From the NCBI GenBank assembly GCA_945876435.1, contig CAMCOD010000015.1, forward strand, positions 1 through 41,208: a DNA stretch of 41,208 bases, given 5' to 3'. Below are positions 30,500 to 38,847 of this stretch, in pieces; positions within the stretch are counted from its first letter, which is position 1; every line of letters starts with the position of its first letter. This stretch comes from an uncultured Clostridia bacterium. GTDB taxonomy: Bacteria; Bacillota; Clostridia; Oscillospirales; Ruminococcaceae. The notes below the pieces were generated by a model. It was not told the origin of the DNA and did not search any database. It worked only from the letters and a program-made list of their open reading frames with translations. A program made the translations under genes and the position numbers.

Positions 30500-31387
30500 T
30501 TGAGTACCGATTTTTTGAAGCAGATCGAACAGCAGCTCCCCTCCTACTCCAAGGGGCAGCGAGCCATCGCCCGCTACATTCTGGAACATTACGAAAAAGC
30601 GGCCTTTATGACCGCCTCCCGGCTGGGCGCCACAGTGGGCGTCAGCGAATCCACCGTAGTCCGCTTTGCCTCCGGCATCGGCTGCGACGGCTATCCCCAG
30701 CTGCAGAAAAAGCTGCAGGAGATCATCCGCCACCGCCTGACCTCGGTGCAGCGCATTGAGATCACCAGCGGCCAGGTAAGCCGCAGCGACGTGGTGAACA
30801 AGGTTTTGCAGGCGGATATGGACCGGATCAAGCATACCATGGAAAATGTGGATCTGGAAAGCTTCGATCAGGCGGTAAACCGCATTGTCAACGCCAAAAC
30901 TATTTATATTCTGGGCGTTCGCTCCGCCTCCGCCCTGGCCCGCTTTATGGGCTTTTATTTCACCCATATTTTCCCGGATGTGCGGGTGCTGAACACCACC
31001 AACTCCAGCGAAATGTTTGAGCAGCTTCTGCGGATCTCCGCGGAGGATGTGATGATCTGCATCAGCTTCCCCCGCTATTCCCAGCGCACCATCAAGGCCG
31101 CCCGCTTTGCCCGGGACAGAGGGACCTCGGTGGTCTCCCTCACCGACTCTCCGGAATCCCCGCTGGCGGCGCTGAGCGACTCCTGCCTTTACGCCAGCAG
31201 CGACATGGCTTCCTTTATTGATTCTCTGGTGGCGCCGCTGAGCCTGATCAACGCTCTGATCGTGGCCATCAGTCTGGAAAAGGAAACGGAGATCAGCGCC
31301 ACTCTCTCGGAGCTGGAGCAGATCTGGGACGAATACAATGTTTATGAAAAAGGAAACGACGATGGAAAAAATGAAGCCTCCCTATAA
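30500..31387 (+). CDS. MurR/RpiR family transcriptional regulator
   Basis: Regulator with an N-terminal HTH (about 1-80; SKGQRAIARYILEHYEKAAF, TASRLGATVGVSESTVVRFA) and a C-terminal SIS sugar-phosphate-binding domain (about 110-260; IYILGVRSASALARFMGFY, ICISFPRYSQRTIKAARFA, VVSLTDSPESPLA). The start is taken as TTG 30500, giving 295 residues, the family norm. The ribosome-site-like AAAAGGA is upstream and the promoter lies between this TTG and the earlier in-frame ATG. The flavoprotein gene overlaps its end. No sugar-use operon follows, so the ligand and targets are not apparent. Confidence 0.9.
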   Translation: MSTDFLKQIEQQLPSYSKGQRAIARYILEHYEKAAFMTASRLGATVGVSESTVVRFASGIGCDGYPQLQKKLQEIIRHRLTSVQRIEITSGQVSRSDVVNKVLQADMDRIKHTMENVDLESFDQAVNRIVNAKTIYILGVRSASALARFMGFYFTHIFPDVRVLNTTNSSEMFEQLLRISAEDVMICISFPRYSQRTIKAARFARDRGTSVVSLTDSPESPLAALSDSCLYASSDMASFIDSLVAPLSLINALIVAISLEKETEISATLSELEQIWDEYNVYEKGNDDGKNEASL

Positions 31388-32639
31388 TCTTCTCATCGCC
31401 GGCGCCGGAGCCGCCGGGCTGATGGCGGCTATTATCGCCGCAAGACGAGGGCTGTCTGTGGCCCTGGTGGAAAAAATGGAGCGACCGGGCCGCAAGCTGC
31501 TGATCACCGGCAAGGGACGCTGCAATGTGTGCAACTGCTGCACGGTGGAGGAGTTTCTGCCCAACGTGATGCGCAATCCCCGCTTCCTCTACAGCTGTCT
31601 CAACGGCTTCAATCCCTATGAAGTCATGGGCTTTTTCGAGGAATTGGGCGTGCCTCTGAAGGTGGAGCGGGGCCAGCGGGTCTTCCCCCAGTCCGACCGG
31701 GCCATGGATGTGGTGGACGCGCTAGTGGATGAGTGCAAACGGCTGCGCTGCGCCTTCCTCCACGGCAGCGTACAGGAGCTGATTCTGGAAAACGGGACGG
31801 TCAAAGGCTTGAAAACGGCGGACGGCCGGGAATTTTACGGCGACGCGCTGCTGATCGCCACCGGCGGCAAAAGCTATCCGGCTACCGGCTCCACCGGCGA
31901 TGGCTACGCTCTGGCCAAGCAGGCCGGACACAGCGTTACCAAGCTGAAACCCTCCCTGGTACCCATTGTGACCCGGGAAGACTACTGCCGGGATATGATG
32001 GGGCTCAGTTTAAGGAATGTGGTACTCACCGTCAGCGAGGAAGCCGGCGGAAAAATCGTCTTTTCCGAGCTGGGCGAGCTGCTGTTCACCCACTTCGGTG
32101 TCAGCGGGCCGCTGGTGCTGTCGGCAAGCTGCCGCATGAGCGGCGACCTGTCCCGCTACAGGATGGAGATCGACCTGAAGCCCGGCCTCTCTCCGGAACA
32201 GCTGGACGCCCGGCTGCTGCGGGACTTCGAACAGTTTAAAAACAAAGCCTTCAGCAACTCCCTTTCCCTGCTGCTGCCTCGAAAAATGATCCCGGTGGTG
32301 GTAAAACTCAGCGGCATCCCCGCCGCCCAGAAGGTGAACCAGATCACCCGGGAACAGCGGCTGAAGCTGATCTCCGTCATCAAGGCCTTCCCTCTCCGCG
32401 CCAAATGCTTCCGGCCCATTGAGGAGGCCATCGTCACCGCCGGCGGCGTCAATGTGGCGGAGGTTTCCCCAAAAACCATGGAGTCCAAGCTGTGCAAAGG
32501 GCTTTACTTCGCCGGAGAGGTGCTGGATGTGGACGCGTATACGGGGGGCTTTAACCTGCAGATCGCTTTTTCCACCGCTTTCGCCGCGGCAAACAGCTGC
32601 TGCCCCGACTTTACGGATTTTACGGAAGGAAGATGTTAA
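31362..32639 (+). CDS. Flavoprotein, BaiN/HI0933/YhiN-like NAD(P)/FAD-dependent oxidoreductase
   Basis: FAD-binding cytoplasmic oxidoreductase of the HI0933-like family, to which the bile-acid protein BaiN was assigned. Most members have no proven substrate. The 425 residues show the FAD motif LLIAGAGAAGLMAAIIAARR (about 11-30), GRKLLITGKGRCNVCN, ATGGKSYPATGSTGDGYALA and the C-terminal YFAGEVLDVDAYTGGFNLQ (parts: YFAGEVLDVDAY, TGGFNLQ), all typical. ATG 31362 has AAGGA eight bases upstream. Starts at 31338 or 31371 are possible. It overlaps the regulator gene by 26 bases and the phosphatase by 7, forming one operon. Confidence 0.93.
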   Translation: MEKMKPPYNLLIAGAGAAGLMAAIIAARRGLSVALVEKMERPGRKLLITGKGRCNVCNCCTVEEFLPNVMRNPRFLYSCLNGFNPYEVMGFFEELGVPLKVERGQRVFPQSDRAMDVVDALVDECKRLRCAFLHGSVQELILENGTVKGLKTADGREFYGDALLIATGGKSYPATGSTGDGYALAKQAGHSVTKLKPSLVPIVTREDYCRDMMGLSLRNVVLTVSEEAGGKIVFSELGELLFTHFGVSGPLVLSASCRMSGDLSRYRMEIDLKPGLSPEQLDARLLRDFEQFKNKAFSNSLSLLLPRKMIPVVVKLSGIPAAQKVNQITREQRLKLISVIKAFPLRAKCFRPIEEAIVTAGGVNVAEVSPKTMESKLCKGLYFAGEVLDVDAYTGGFNLQIAFSTAFAAANSCCPDFTDFTEGRC

Positions 32640-33325
32640 AAATGGCCCATTATGTGCTGTCCGATATTCACGGCGAGGCGGAACGCTTTCACGCCATGCT
32701 GGAGAAGATCGGTTTTTCCCGGGAGGACCGGCTTTATATTATCGGCGATGTGCTGGACCGGGGCCCGGAGGGGATCTCCCTGCTGCGGGAAATCATGGAA
32801 ACACCCAATATGCAGATGATCCTGGGCAACCATGAATATATGTGTCTGGATTACTTCGCCCCCACCGCTACGGAGGTGGAGATCCGCCGCTGGAACAAAA
32901 ACGGCAACGAACCTACCCTGGCCGCCTACCACAAACTGAGCCGGGAGGAGCAGGAAAGCATCCTTGCCTTCCTGAAGGAGCTGCCGGTGCATCTGGAACT
33001 GACGGTAAACGGTAGGGATTTTTACCTTGTTCACGGCTTCCCGGGGGAAAATGTCCACGATAAGGTGTGGGGCAGGCCCACACCGGACAGCCCAAACCCC
33101 TTCCCCGGCCGCTGCCTGATCGTGGGGCACACGCCGGTGTCCTCTCTGGGGCGGGATAAGGAGGAAAAAGCCGCCTATCTGCTGGAAATGGAGCAGAAAG
33201 GCGAGAAACTGCGCATCCGTCATCTGCCTGGTTTTATCGACATTGACTGCGGCTGCGGACACAGCATGGCCTCCAAAGCCTTGGCCTGTCTGCGGCTGGA
33301 GGACATGGCGGAATTTTATGTATAA
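32633..33325 (+). CDS. Metallophosphoesterase, Ser/Thr phosphatase-like
   Basis: Calcineurin-type phosphoesterase. The 230-residue protein has the metal-binding motifs SDIHGE, IGDVLDRGPEG and LGNHEYM in the first third, then HGFPGE and GHTPVSSLG, and ends with DIDCGCGH, all characteristic of the PPP-like bacterial phosphatases. Substrate could be a phosphoprotein or a small molecule such as diadenosine tetraphosphate and is not decidable here. The start codon at 32633 overlaps the flavoprotein stop. A second ATG at 32642 (MAHYVLSDIHG) is the more usual family start. It is the last gene of the operon. Confidence 0.92.
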   Translation: MLKMAHYVLSDIHGEAERFHAMLEKIGFSREDRLYIIGDVLDRGPEGISLLREIMETPNMQMILGNHEYMCLDYFAPTATEVEIRRWNKNGNEPTLAAYHKLSREEQESILAFLKELPVHLELTVNGRDFYLVHGFPGENVHDKVWGRPTPDSPNPFPGRCLIVGHTPVSSLGRDKEEKAAYLLEMEQKGEKLRIRHLPGFIDIDCGCGHSMASKALACLRLEDMAEFYV

Positions 33326-33334
33326 GCCTGTGCG

Positions 33335-33358
33335 AAAACGCCCTTGGGGGCGTTTTTT
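33335..33358 (+). terminator. Intrinsic terminator after the phosphatase gene
   Basis: AAAACGCCC pairs with GGGCGTTTT across a short loop, followed by T. It lies 10 bases after the stop codon. Confidence 0.9.
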
Positions 33359-33379
33359 CGCTTTTGTAGCGGTTGTTAC

Positions 33380-33408
33380 TTGAAAAAATACGGCGCTTAT
33401 GCTATTCT
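33380..33408 (+). promoter_or_regulatory. Probable promoter of cmk-plsC-ispH/rpsA
   Basis: TTGAAA (33380-33385), 17 bases, TATTCT (33403-33408), 65 bases before cmk. A second TATACT at 33427-33432 lacks a good -35. Confidence 0.55.
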
Positions 33409-33472
33409 GAACGCAGGTTTTGTGTTATACTGAATGTGTATTGCGATTTTTTACAGAAAAGGAGCGGAAACT

Positions 33473-34150
33473 ATGTTTGCAGTAGCCATTGACGGCCCTG
33501 CCGGCGCGGGAAAAAGCACCATCGCCCGGAAGGTGGCCGCCGATCTGTCGATCATCTATGTGGATACCGGCGCCATGTACCGGGCCATCGGCGCCTATGC
33601 CCTGAAAAAAGGCCTGGATCCTCACAGCCGGGAGCAGGTGACGCCTCTGCTGCCGGAGATCCGGCTGGAGCTTAACCATTCCCCGGAGGAGGGACAGCGG
33701 ATCTTCCTGAATGGCCAGGATGTTTCGGAACAGATCCGCCTGCCGGAAATGTCCATGGCGGCTTCCGCTGTGTCCGCCATTCCGGAGGTAAGAGCCTTTC
33801 TGCTGGAACAGCAGCGCTCTCTGGCCCGCCGCCAAAGCGTCATCATGGACGGCCGGGACATCGGAACCGTGGTCCTGCCCCAGGCGGAGGTAAAAATCTT
33901 CCTCACCGCCGCCGCCGAGGAGCGTGCCAGACGGCGCTGGAAGGAATATCAGGAAAAAGGTCTGCCGGACAGCTATGAGGCGATCCTGGCGGACGTGATC
34001 CAGCGGGATGAGCAGGATAAAAACCGGCCCATCGCCCCACTGCGTCAGGCAGAAGACGCGGTGCTGCTGGACACCACCGGGCTGAACTTCGCTCAGTCGG
34101 TGGAAAAGGTCAAAGAAATCATCCGGGAGCGTGTTGCAGATGTTTTATAG
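33473..34150 (+). CDS. cmk: Cytidylate kinase
   Basis: Phosphorylates CMP and dCMP with ATP. The 225-residue protein has the P-loop IDGPAGAGKSTIARKVA at the N-terminus, YVDTGAMYRAIGAYAL, and SVIMDGRDIGTVVLPQAEVK (parts: SVIMDGRDIG, TVVLPQAEVK), a hallmark of Cmk, followed by the lid region AAEERARRRWKEYQ. The start ATG 33473 follows AAAAGGAGC. An earlier in-frame start would precede the ribosome site. It leads a cluster cmk-plsC-ispH/rpsA, an arrangement common in Clostridia, and overlaps plsC by 11 bases. Confidence 0.97.
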   Translation: MFAVAIDGPAGAGKSTIARKVAADLSIIYVDTGAMYRAIGAYALKKGLDPHSREQVTPLLPEIRLELNHSPEEGQRIFLNGQDVSEQIRLPEMSMAASAVSAIPEVRAFLLEQQRSLARRQSVIMDGRDIGTVVLPQAEVKIFLTAAAEERARRRWKEYQEKGLPDSYEAILADVIQRDEQDKNRPIAPLRQAEDAVLLDTTGLNFAQSVEKVKEIIRERVADVL

Positions 34151-34763
34151 TATCGCTCATTTTGTTGTAGGACTGCTTTGGCGGATCTGGTTCCGGCTGG
34201 ACATCCGGGGACGGGAAAACGTGCCCCAAGCCGGGCCCTTCGTCTTTTGCAGCAACCATGTGTCCGCCCTTGACCCCACCATTGTCTGCCTGGGTGTACC
34301 CAGCCGGATCAAGCTGCGCTTCATCGGCAAGGCGGAGCTGTTCCGCAATCCCTTTCTGCGGCTGCTGCTGGGCCGGGGACTGGGCGCTTTCCCGGTGGAG
34401 CGGGGCAGCGGCGACACCGGCGCCATTGACAAAGCCGTTGCTATTGTGAAAAACGGCGGCGTTCTGGGAATCTTCCCGGAGGGAACCCGCTCTCCCGACG
34501 GCTCGCTCCTGCGCTTTAAATCCGGCATGAGCCTGATCGTCAGCCAGACGGAGGCCGATGTCCTCCCCTGCTGCATCACCTACTTAAACGGCCGGAAGTT
34601 CCGCTCCCATGTGATCGTAAACTACGGGCCGGTGATACCCTTCGCTTCTCTGGGCTTCAGCGGCAGCGGCAGCCCAAGAGAGCTGAAAGCGGCCACCCGC
34701 CTGATCCGCGGTGCGGTGGAAAACCTGTCCATGGCTCCCAAACAGCCGGAACTGGAGGCCTAA
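34140..34763 (+). CDS. plsC: 1-acyl-sn-glycerol-3-phosphate acyltransferase
   Basis: Makes phosphatidic acid at the membrane. The 207-residue protein has a hydrophobic N-terminal segment (about 3-17), the catalytic NHVSALDP (NHx4D) and the FPEGTRSPDGSL substrate-binding motif, as well as LGAFPVERG. ATG 34140 is preferred, with GGGAG ten bases upstream. An in-frame GTG at 34131 lies too close to it. It overlaps cmk and is followed by ispH after one base, so the three are likely one mRNA. Confidence 0.95.
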   Translation: MFYSIAHFVVGLLWRIWFRLDIRGRENVPQAGPFVFCSNHVSALDPTIVCLGVPSRIKLRFIGKAELFRNPFLRLLLGRGLGAFPVERGSGDTGAIDKAVAIVKNGGVLGIFPEGTRSPDGSLLRFKSGMSLIVSQTEADVLPCCITYLNGRKFRSHVIVNYGPVIPFASLGFSGSGSPRELKAATRLIRGAVENLSMAPKQPELEA

Positions 34764-34764
34764 G

Positions 34765-36714
34765 ATGCCGGTAACTGTTGCGAAAACCGCCGGCTTCTGC
34801 TTCGGCGTGAACCGGGCCGTGGATACGGTATTGCAGCAGCTGGCCCAGGGCCGGAAGCTGTATACCCTGGGGGAGATCATCCATAATCCTCAGATCGTGG
34901 AGGAGCTTCGGGCCCGGGGCGCTGACGCGGTGGATTCTCTGGAGGAAATCCGGGAGCCGCGAACTGTGATCATCCGCTCCCACGGCGTACCCCTTGCCAC
35001 CTATGCCGCTCTGGAGCAGCGGGGGCTGCCCTACATTGACGCCACCTGTCCCTATGTAAAAAAGATCCAGAACATTGTGGCCTCCCAGGTCGAAGAAACC
35101 GGCATTCTCATCGCCGGCGACGCCGCTCATCCGGAGGTGCAGGGCATCATCGGCCACTGCCGGGGGGACTATATCTGCTTCCGCAGCGAGGAAGAACTGG
35201 AGAATGCGGCCGATTCTATGGTCAAAATGTCGAAAAAAAGCTGGGTTATGGTGGCACAAACCACATTTAACGCAAAGGAATGGAAAAAATGCGTTGAAAC
35301 AGCAAAAAAACTGTGTACAAACGCGAAAATTTTTGATACAATATGTAAAGCTACATTGACTCGTCAAAGCGAAGCCGCCCAGCTGGCGGCGGAGAGTGAC
35401 GTCATGATCGTCATCGGCGGCAAACATTCGTCCAATACGAAAAAGCTGGCCGAGATTTGCGGTCGTTTCTGCCCGACCTTGTGGGTGGAGACGGCGGCGG
35501 AGCTGAAGGATTTTTCCTTCCGTCATGGCCTGCGGGTCGGTGTTACGGCAGGTGCATCAACACCTGTCGGTATAATTAAGGAGGTACAAAAAACCATGTG
35601 CGAGATTGAAAAAAATCTGGATGAGATGACATTCGAGGAGATGCTTGACGCATCCTTCAAAAGTACATATACAGGAGAGAGGGTCAAAGGCGTTGTAACC
35701 GGCATCGCGCCAAACGAGATTTCTGTTGATATCGGCACCAAGCATACCTGCTACGCTCCACTCAGCGAGCTCACCAGCAATCCTAACCTGAAACCGGAAG
35801 ATATCGTTAAAGTGGGCGATGAGCTGGAGTTCGTTGTTCTGCGTGTAAACGACGTGGAAGGTACTGTTATGCTGTCCAAGAAACGTCTGGACGCTCAGGC
35901 CGGCTTTGAAAAAGTTATGAAAGCTGCCGGCACTTCCGAAGTGCTCACCGGCGTTGTTACTGACGTTGTAAAAGGCGGCGTTCTGGCTATCACCGAGGGC
36001 GTTAAAGTGTTCATCCCTGCTTCCCTGTCCGGCGTTGCCAAAAACGAGGCTCTGGATCAGCTGCTGAAACAGGAAGTTCGCTTCGTAATCCGCGAAGTAA
36101 ACGAAAAACGCCACAGAGCTGTCGGCTCCATCAAAGACGTTCTCAAAGAGGAAAGAAAAGCACAGGAAGAGCAGTTCTGGTCCACCGTTGAGGTTGGTCA
36201 GGTGTTCACCGGCACTGTGAAATCCCTCACCTCTTACGGCGCTTTTGTTGACCTGGGCGGCGTTGACGGTATGGTTCACATCTCCGAGCTGTCCTGGCAG
36301 AGAATCAAACATCCTTCCGATGTTGTAAAAGTTGGCGATACTCTGGAAGTATATGTAAAAGATATCGACAAAGAAAACAAGAAGATCTCCCTGGGCTACA
36401 AGAAAACCGAGGACAATCCTTGGGAAATCCTGAAGAGAGATTACGCTGTTAACTCCGTATGCAAAGCAAAGATCGTTTCCATGACCACCTTCGGCGCTTT
36501 CGCACAGATCATCCCAGGCGTTGACGGCCTGATCCACATTTCCCAGATCTCCAACGAGAGAATCGCAAAACCACAGGATGTTCTCACCGTTGGCCAGGAA
36601 GTTGACGTTATGATCACCGATATCGACTTCGACAAAAAACGTGTCAGCCTGTCCATGAAAGCTCTGCTGGACGAAGCTCCCGCAGAAGCTGAAGAGGCTG
36701 CTGACGCTGAATAA
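34765..36714 (+). CDS. ispH: Fusion of 4-hydroxy-3-methylbut-2-enyl diphosphate reductase (IspH) and ribosomal protein S1
   Basis: Residues 1-277 are IspH, the last enzyme of the MEP isoprenoid pathway, with the three [4Fe-4S] ligands Cys12 (GFCFGVNRA), Cys95 (DATCPYV) and Cys194 (TICKATLTRQ), plus HGVP and GGKHSSNT. Residues about 305-649 hold four S1 RNA-binding domains (near TGERVKGVVTGI, TSEVLTGVVTDV, VGQVFTGTVKSL and NSVCKAKIVSMT). This fusion is known in many Clostridia. ATG 34765 is used, one base after the plsC stop. At residue 278 there is an ATG preceded by AAGGAGG (35578-35584), and codon choice changes sharply from that point, so S1 may also be made separately. It ends at a strong terminator. 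Confidence 0.96.
   Translation: MPVTVAKTAGFCFGVNRAVDTVLQQLAQGRKLYTLGEIIHNPQIVEELRARGADAVDSLEEIREPRTVIIRSHGVPLATYAALEQRGLPYIDATCPYVKKIQNIVASQVEETGILIAGDAAHPEVQGIIGHCRGDYICFRSEEELENAADSMVKMSKKSWVMVAQTTFNAKEWKKCVETAKKLCTNAKIFDTICKATLTRQSEAAQLAAESDVMIVIGGKHSSNTKKLAEICGRFCPTLWVETAAELKDFSFRHGLRVGVTAGASTPVGIIKEVQKTMCEIEKNLDEMTFEEMLDASFKSTYTGERVKGVVTGIAPNEISVDIGTKHTCYAPLSELTSNPNLKPEDIVKVGDELEFVVLRVNDVEGTVMLSKKRLDAQAGFEKVMKAAGTSEVLTGVVTDVVKGGVLAITEGVKVFIPASLSGVAKNEALDQLLKQEVRFVIREVNEKRHRAVGSIKDVLKEERKAQEEQFWSTVEVGQVFTGTVKSLTSYGAFVDLGGVDGMVHISELSWQRIKHPSDVVKVGDTLEVYVKDIDKENKKISLGYKKTEDNPWEILKRDYAVNSVCKAKIVSMTTFGAFAQIIPGVDGLIHISQISNERIAKPQDVLTVGQEVDVMITDIDFDKKRVSLSMKALLDEAPAEAEEAADAE
35571..35598 (+). 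promoter_or_regulatory. Internal Shine-Dalgarno and start codon at the IspH/S1 junction
   Basis: AAGGAGG (35578-35584) is followed after 11 bases by an in-frame ATG (35596-35598) that begins MCEIEKNLDEMTFEEM, exactly at the linker between IspH and S1. TATAAT (35571-35576) is adjacent, but I find no good -35. A CAGGTG/CACCTG stem lies just upstream (35549-35566), possibly only a by-product of the coding sequence. Confidence 0.6.
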
Positions 36715-36733
36715 TTTCATTCAACGTATTTTT

Positions 36734-36764
36734 CCGGGGAACCCAACGGCTCCCCGGTTTTTTT
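36734..36764 (+). terminator. Intrinsic terminator after ispH/rpsA
   Basis: CCGGGGA pairs with TCCCCGG across a 10-nt loop, followed by seven T, 20 bases after the stop. Confidence 0.93.
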
Positions 36765-36817
36765 CTATCTTTTGTTGTTTAATTCCACGCTGATTCTTCC
36801 CTTCCGGAGGTATTTTC

Positions 36818-37429
36818 ATGCTTGTTCTCTGTTCCGATGGGCTTACATCCCCCGCTCTGCTCCAGGCTGTCCGGGAAAAGCTGCCCCAAAACGCCGCTAA
36901 AGCGGCTTTGGTGGTCACAGCGGACCGCCAGTACAAGAAACGCAACCATCATCTGCCGGTGGATCAGGCCCAGCTGGAGGCCCTTGGGCTGGCGGTGGAG
37001 CTGTTCGACTTGGATCATGAGCCGGCGGAGGCCCTGCTGGACTACGACGCGGTGGATTTTATCGGCGGAAACCCCTTCTACCTGCTGTACGCCATCCGCA
37101 AAAAGCAGGCGGAGCCGGTTTTAAGCCGTTTGGCTGCGGAAAAGGCGCTGATCGGCTGGAGCGCCGGGGCCATCGTCTTTGGCCCGACTTTGGAGCTGAT
37201 CCGGGAATACACGCCGGAGATGGACAAGTTTCCCCTTCCCTCTCTGGATGGGCTGGGGCTTTGCCCTCATCCAGTCCTCCCTCATTACAGCAGCTTTCTG
37301 GGTCGTTTTGAGCGCTTCGAGGAGCGCTGCCGGGACTTTGAGCAGCGCAGCAGCCTGTCCGTCCTGCGGCTTTCCGATGGAGAAGGCGCCATTCTGGACG
37401 GCGATGAACGAAAAATCATCCGTATATAA
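36818..37429 (+). CDS. Peptidase E-like protein, S51 family
   Basis: Serine peptidase of the dipeptidase E/cyanophycinase family, with a class I glutamine amidotransferase-like fold. The 203-residue protein has the nucleophile Ser115 in IGWSAGAIV and a likely catalytic His156 in HPVLPHY. The loop DFIGGNPFYLLYAI also fits the family. Family members cleave Asp-X dipeptides or related substrates. Which one applies here is unknown. ATG 36818 has CGGAGG upstream. It is a single gene between two terminators and convergent with the MATE gene. Confidence 0.9.
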   Translation: MLVLCSDGLTSPALLQAVREKLPQNAAKAALVVTADRQYKKRNHHLPVDQAQLEALGLAVELFDLDHEPAEALLDYDAVDFIGGNPFYLLYAIRKKQAEPVLSRLAAEKALIGWSAGAIVFGPTLELIREYTPEMDKFPLPSLDGLGLCPHPVLPHYSSFLGRFERFEERCRDFEQRSSLSVLRLSDGEGAILDGDERKIIRI

Positions 37430-37434
37430 AAAAT

Positions 37435-37460
37435 CCCCTCTGTCTCGGGACAGAGGGGGT
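37435..37460. terminator. Bidirectional terminator between S51 peptidase and MATE genes
   Basis: CCCCTCTGTC and GACAGAGGGG form a 10-bp stem with a TCGG loop. Plus-strand T are few (GTTTTGG) but on the minus strand ATTTTTTA follows, so it best ends the MATE gene and also serves the peptidase gene. Confidence 0.88.
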
Positions 37461-37471
37461 TTTGGGATTGT

Positions 37472-38847
37472 TTACGGTTTCAGCATGTGCTGGGAAGCGA
37501 TCTCCTTCATGGGTTTGATCAGGAAGAGGCAGACCAGAATGGTGAGCACATCGGCGGCCGGCTGGGAGAAATAGATGCCGCTGACGCCGAAGAGCTTCGG
37601 CAGAATGAGAATAAAGGGAATGTAGAACAGACCCTGACGGATCACCGACAGGAACAGGCCCATTTTGGAGGAGCCGATGGTCTGGAAGGTGATGGTCATC
37701 ATATAGCACAGGCCGAAGGCCGGATAAAGAGCCACCTGAGAGATCAGCAGCCATTTGCCGTACTCCACCACCAGCGGATTCCGGTTAAACAGCATGATCA
37801 GCGGCTCAGAAAGCAGAATATAGGCTGCAGCCACCAGAACCGTCAGCAGCAGGGAGCCTTTTAAAGCGAAGCGCACCGAATCGTGAAAGCGTTTCTCGTT
37901 GTTGGCGCCGAAGGCGTAGGAGGCCACCGGCTGATAGCCCTGCATAAAGCCCATAACCACATAGCAGCCGATAAGGATCAGCCGCTGCACCACGCCGTAG
38001 GCGGCGATGATCAGGTCGGCATCCGGCAGCGGTTTGGCAGCAATGTTGGTGAGGGAGGTTGCAGCCGCCAGACAGATCTGGATAACGGCGGTTGGGATAC
38101 CGATGGCGGTAACAGCCCAGAGGAATTTGCCGGAAAGCTTGAAGTAGCGGGGTTTGATCTTGATCATGGAGCGTCCGCTCAGGTAGAACCAGAGCAGAAT
38201 CAGGAAGGTGACGCACTGGGAAACGGTGGTGGCCAGAGAAGCGCCCTCCACTCCCATGTCAAAGCCCCAGGAGAACATAAATACCGGGTCCAGAAGCACA
38301 TTGAGGACAGCGCCGGTGATAACAGCGACGGAGGAGATCTTCACGGAGGACTCGGCTCTTGCCGCGCAGTTCATGCTTTGGGCCGGAAGGTTAAAGAGAG
38401 CGGCAATGAACATCCGGAAGGCGTAATCTTTTGCCTGAGGAAGCACCGCTTCCGACGCGCCGAAAGCCTTCAGCAAAGGCTCCATGAAGAGGATCCCCAC
38501 AACACACAGGACGATGCCCATCAAAATAGAGAAGCCAACAACGGTGGTAACAGTGCGGTTGGCCTCCTCCTTATCGCCTGCACCCAGCTGGCGGCCTGCC
38601 AAAACGGCCGCGCCGGCGGCGAAAATGTTCTCGATGGACACCATGATCAGCAGCAGCGGCAGAGTAACGCCTACCGCCGCCAGGTCAAGGTCGCTGTTAG
38701 CATACCGATATAAGCGGTATCTACAATATTATAGACCGCTTTGGCCAGCAGGGCCAGGGTGGCCGGAACGGCCAGATTGATGATGGCTTTCGAGGGTTTT
38801 ACCGTGGAAAGCAGCGATTCTTTCGAATCAGACGGGTTATTTTGCAT
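37472..38847 (-). pseudogene. MATE-family efflux transporter with a one-base frameshift
   Basis: Multidrug and toxin exporter family, driven by Na+ or H+. The first 50 codons (from ATG 38847, MQNNPSDSKESLL to AYNIVDTAYIGM-like AVYNIVDTAYIGM) are a normal MATE N-terminus. The frame is then lost at about 38697-38702, giving LTATLTWRR and a stop. In the next frame the family sequence resumes (NSDLDLAAVGVTLPLLLIM) and runs to 37472. Total length from ATG to stop is one base short of 459 codons, so a single missing base explains it. The rest looks intact, with about 12 helices and FAAGAAVLAGRQLGAG. The ATG overlaps the end of the TetR gene by 11 bases. A terminator follows. Either a real mutation or an assembly error. 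Confidence 0.85.

Noticed and set aside
35549-35566. Terminator hairpin inside the IspH-S1 gene
   Set aside because: The stem is short (6 bp), lacks a T-run, and encodes the conserved IspH GASTP segment.
38690-38710. Programmed frameshift in the MATE gene
   Set aside because: There is no slippery heptamer, internal ribosome-site stimulator or pseudoknot near the break. A simple base loss fits.
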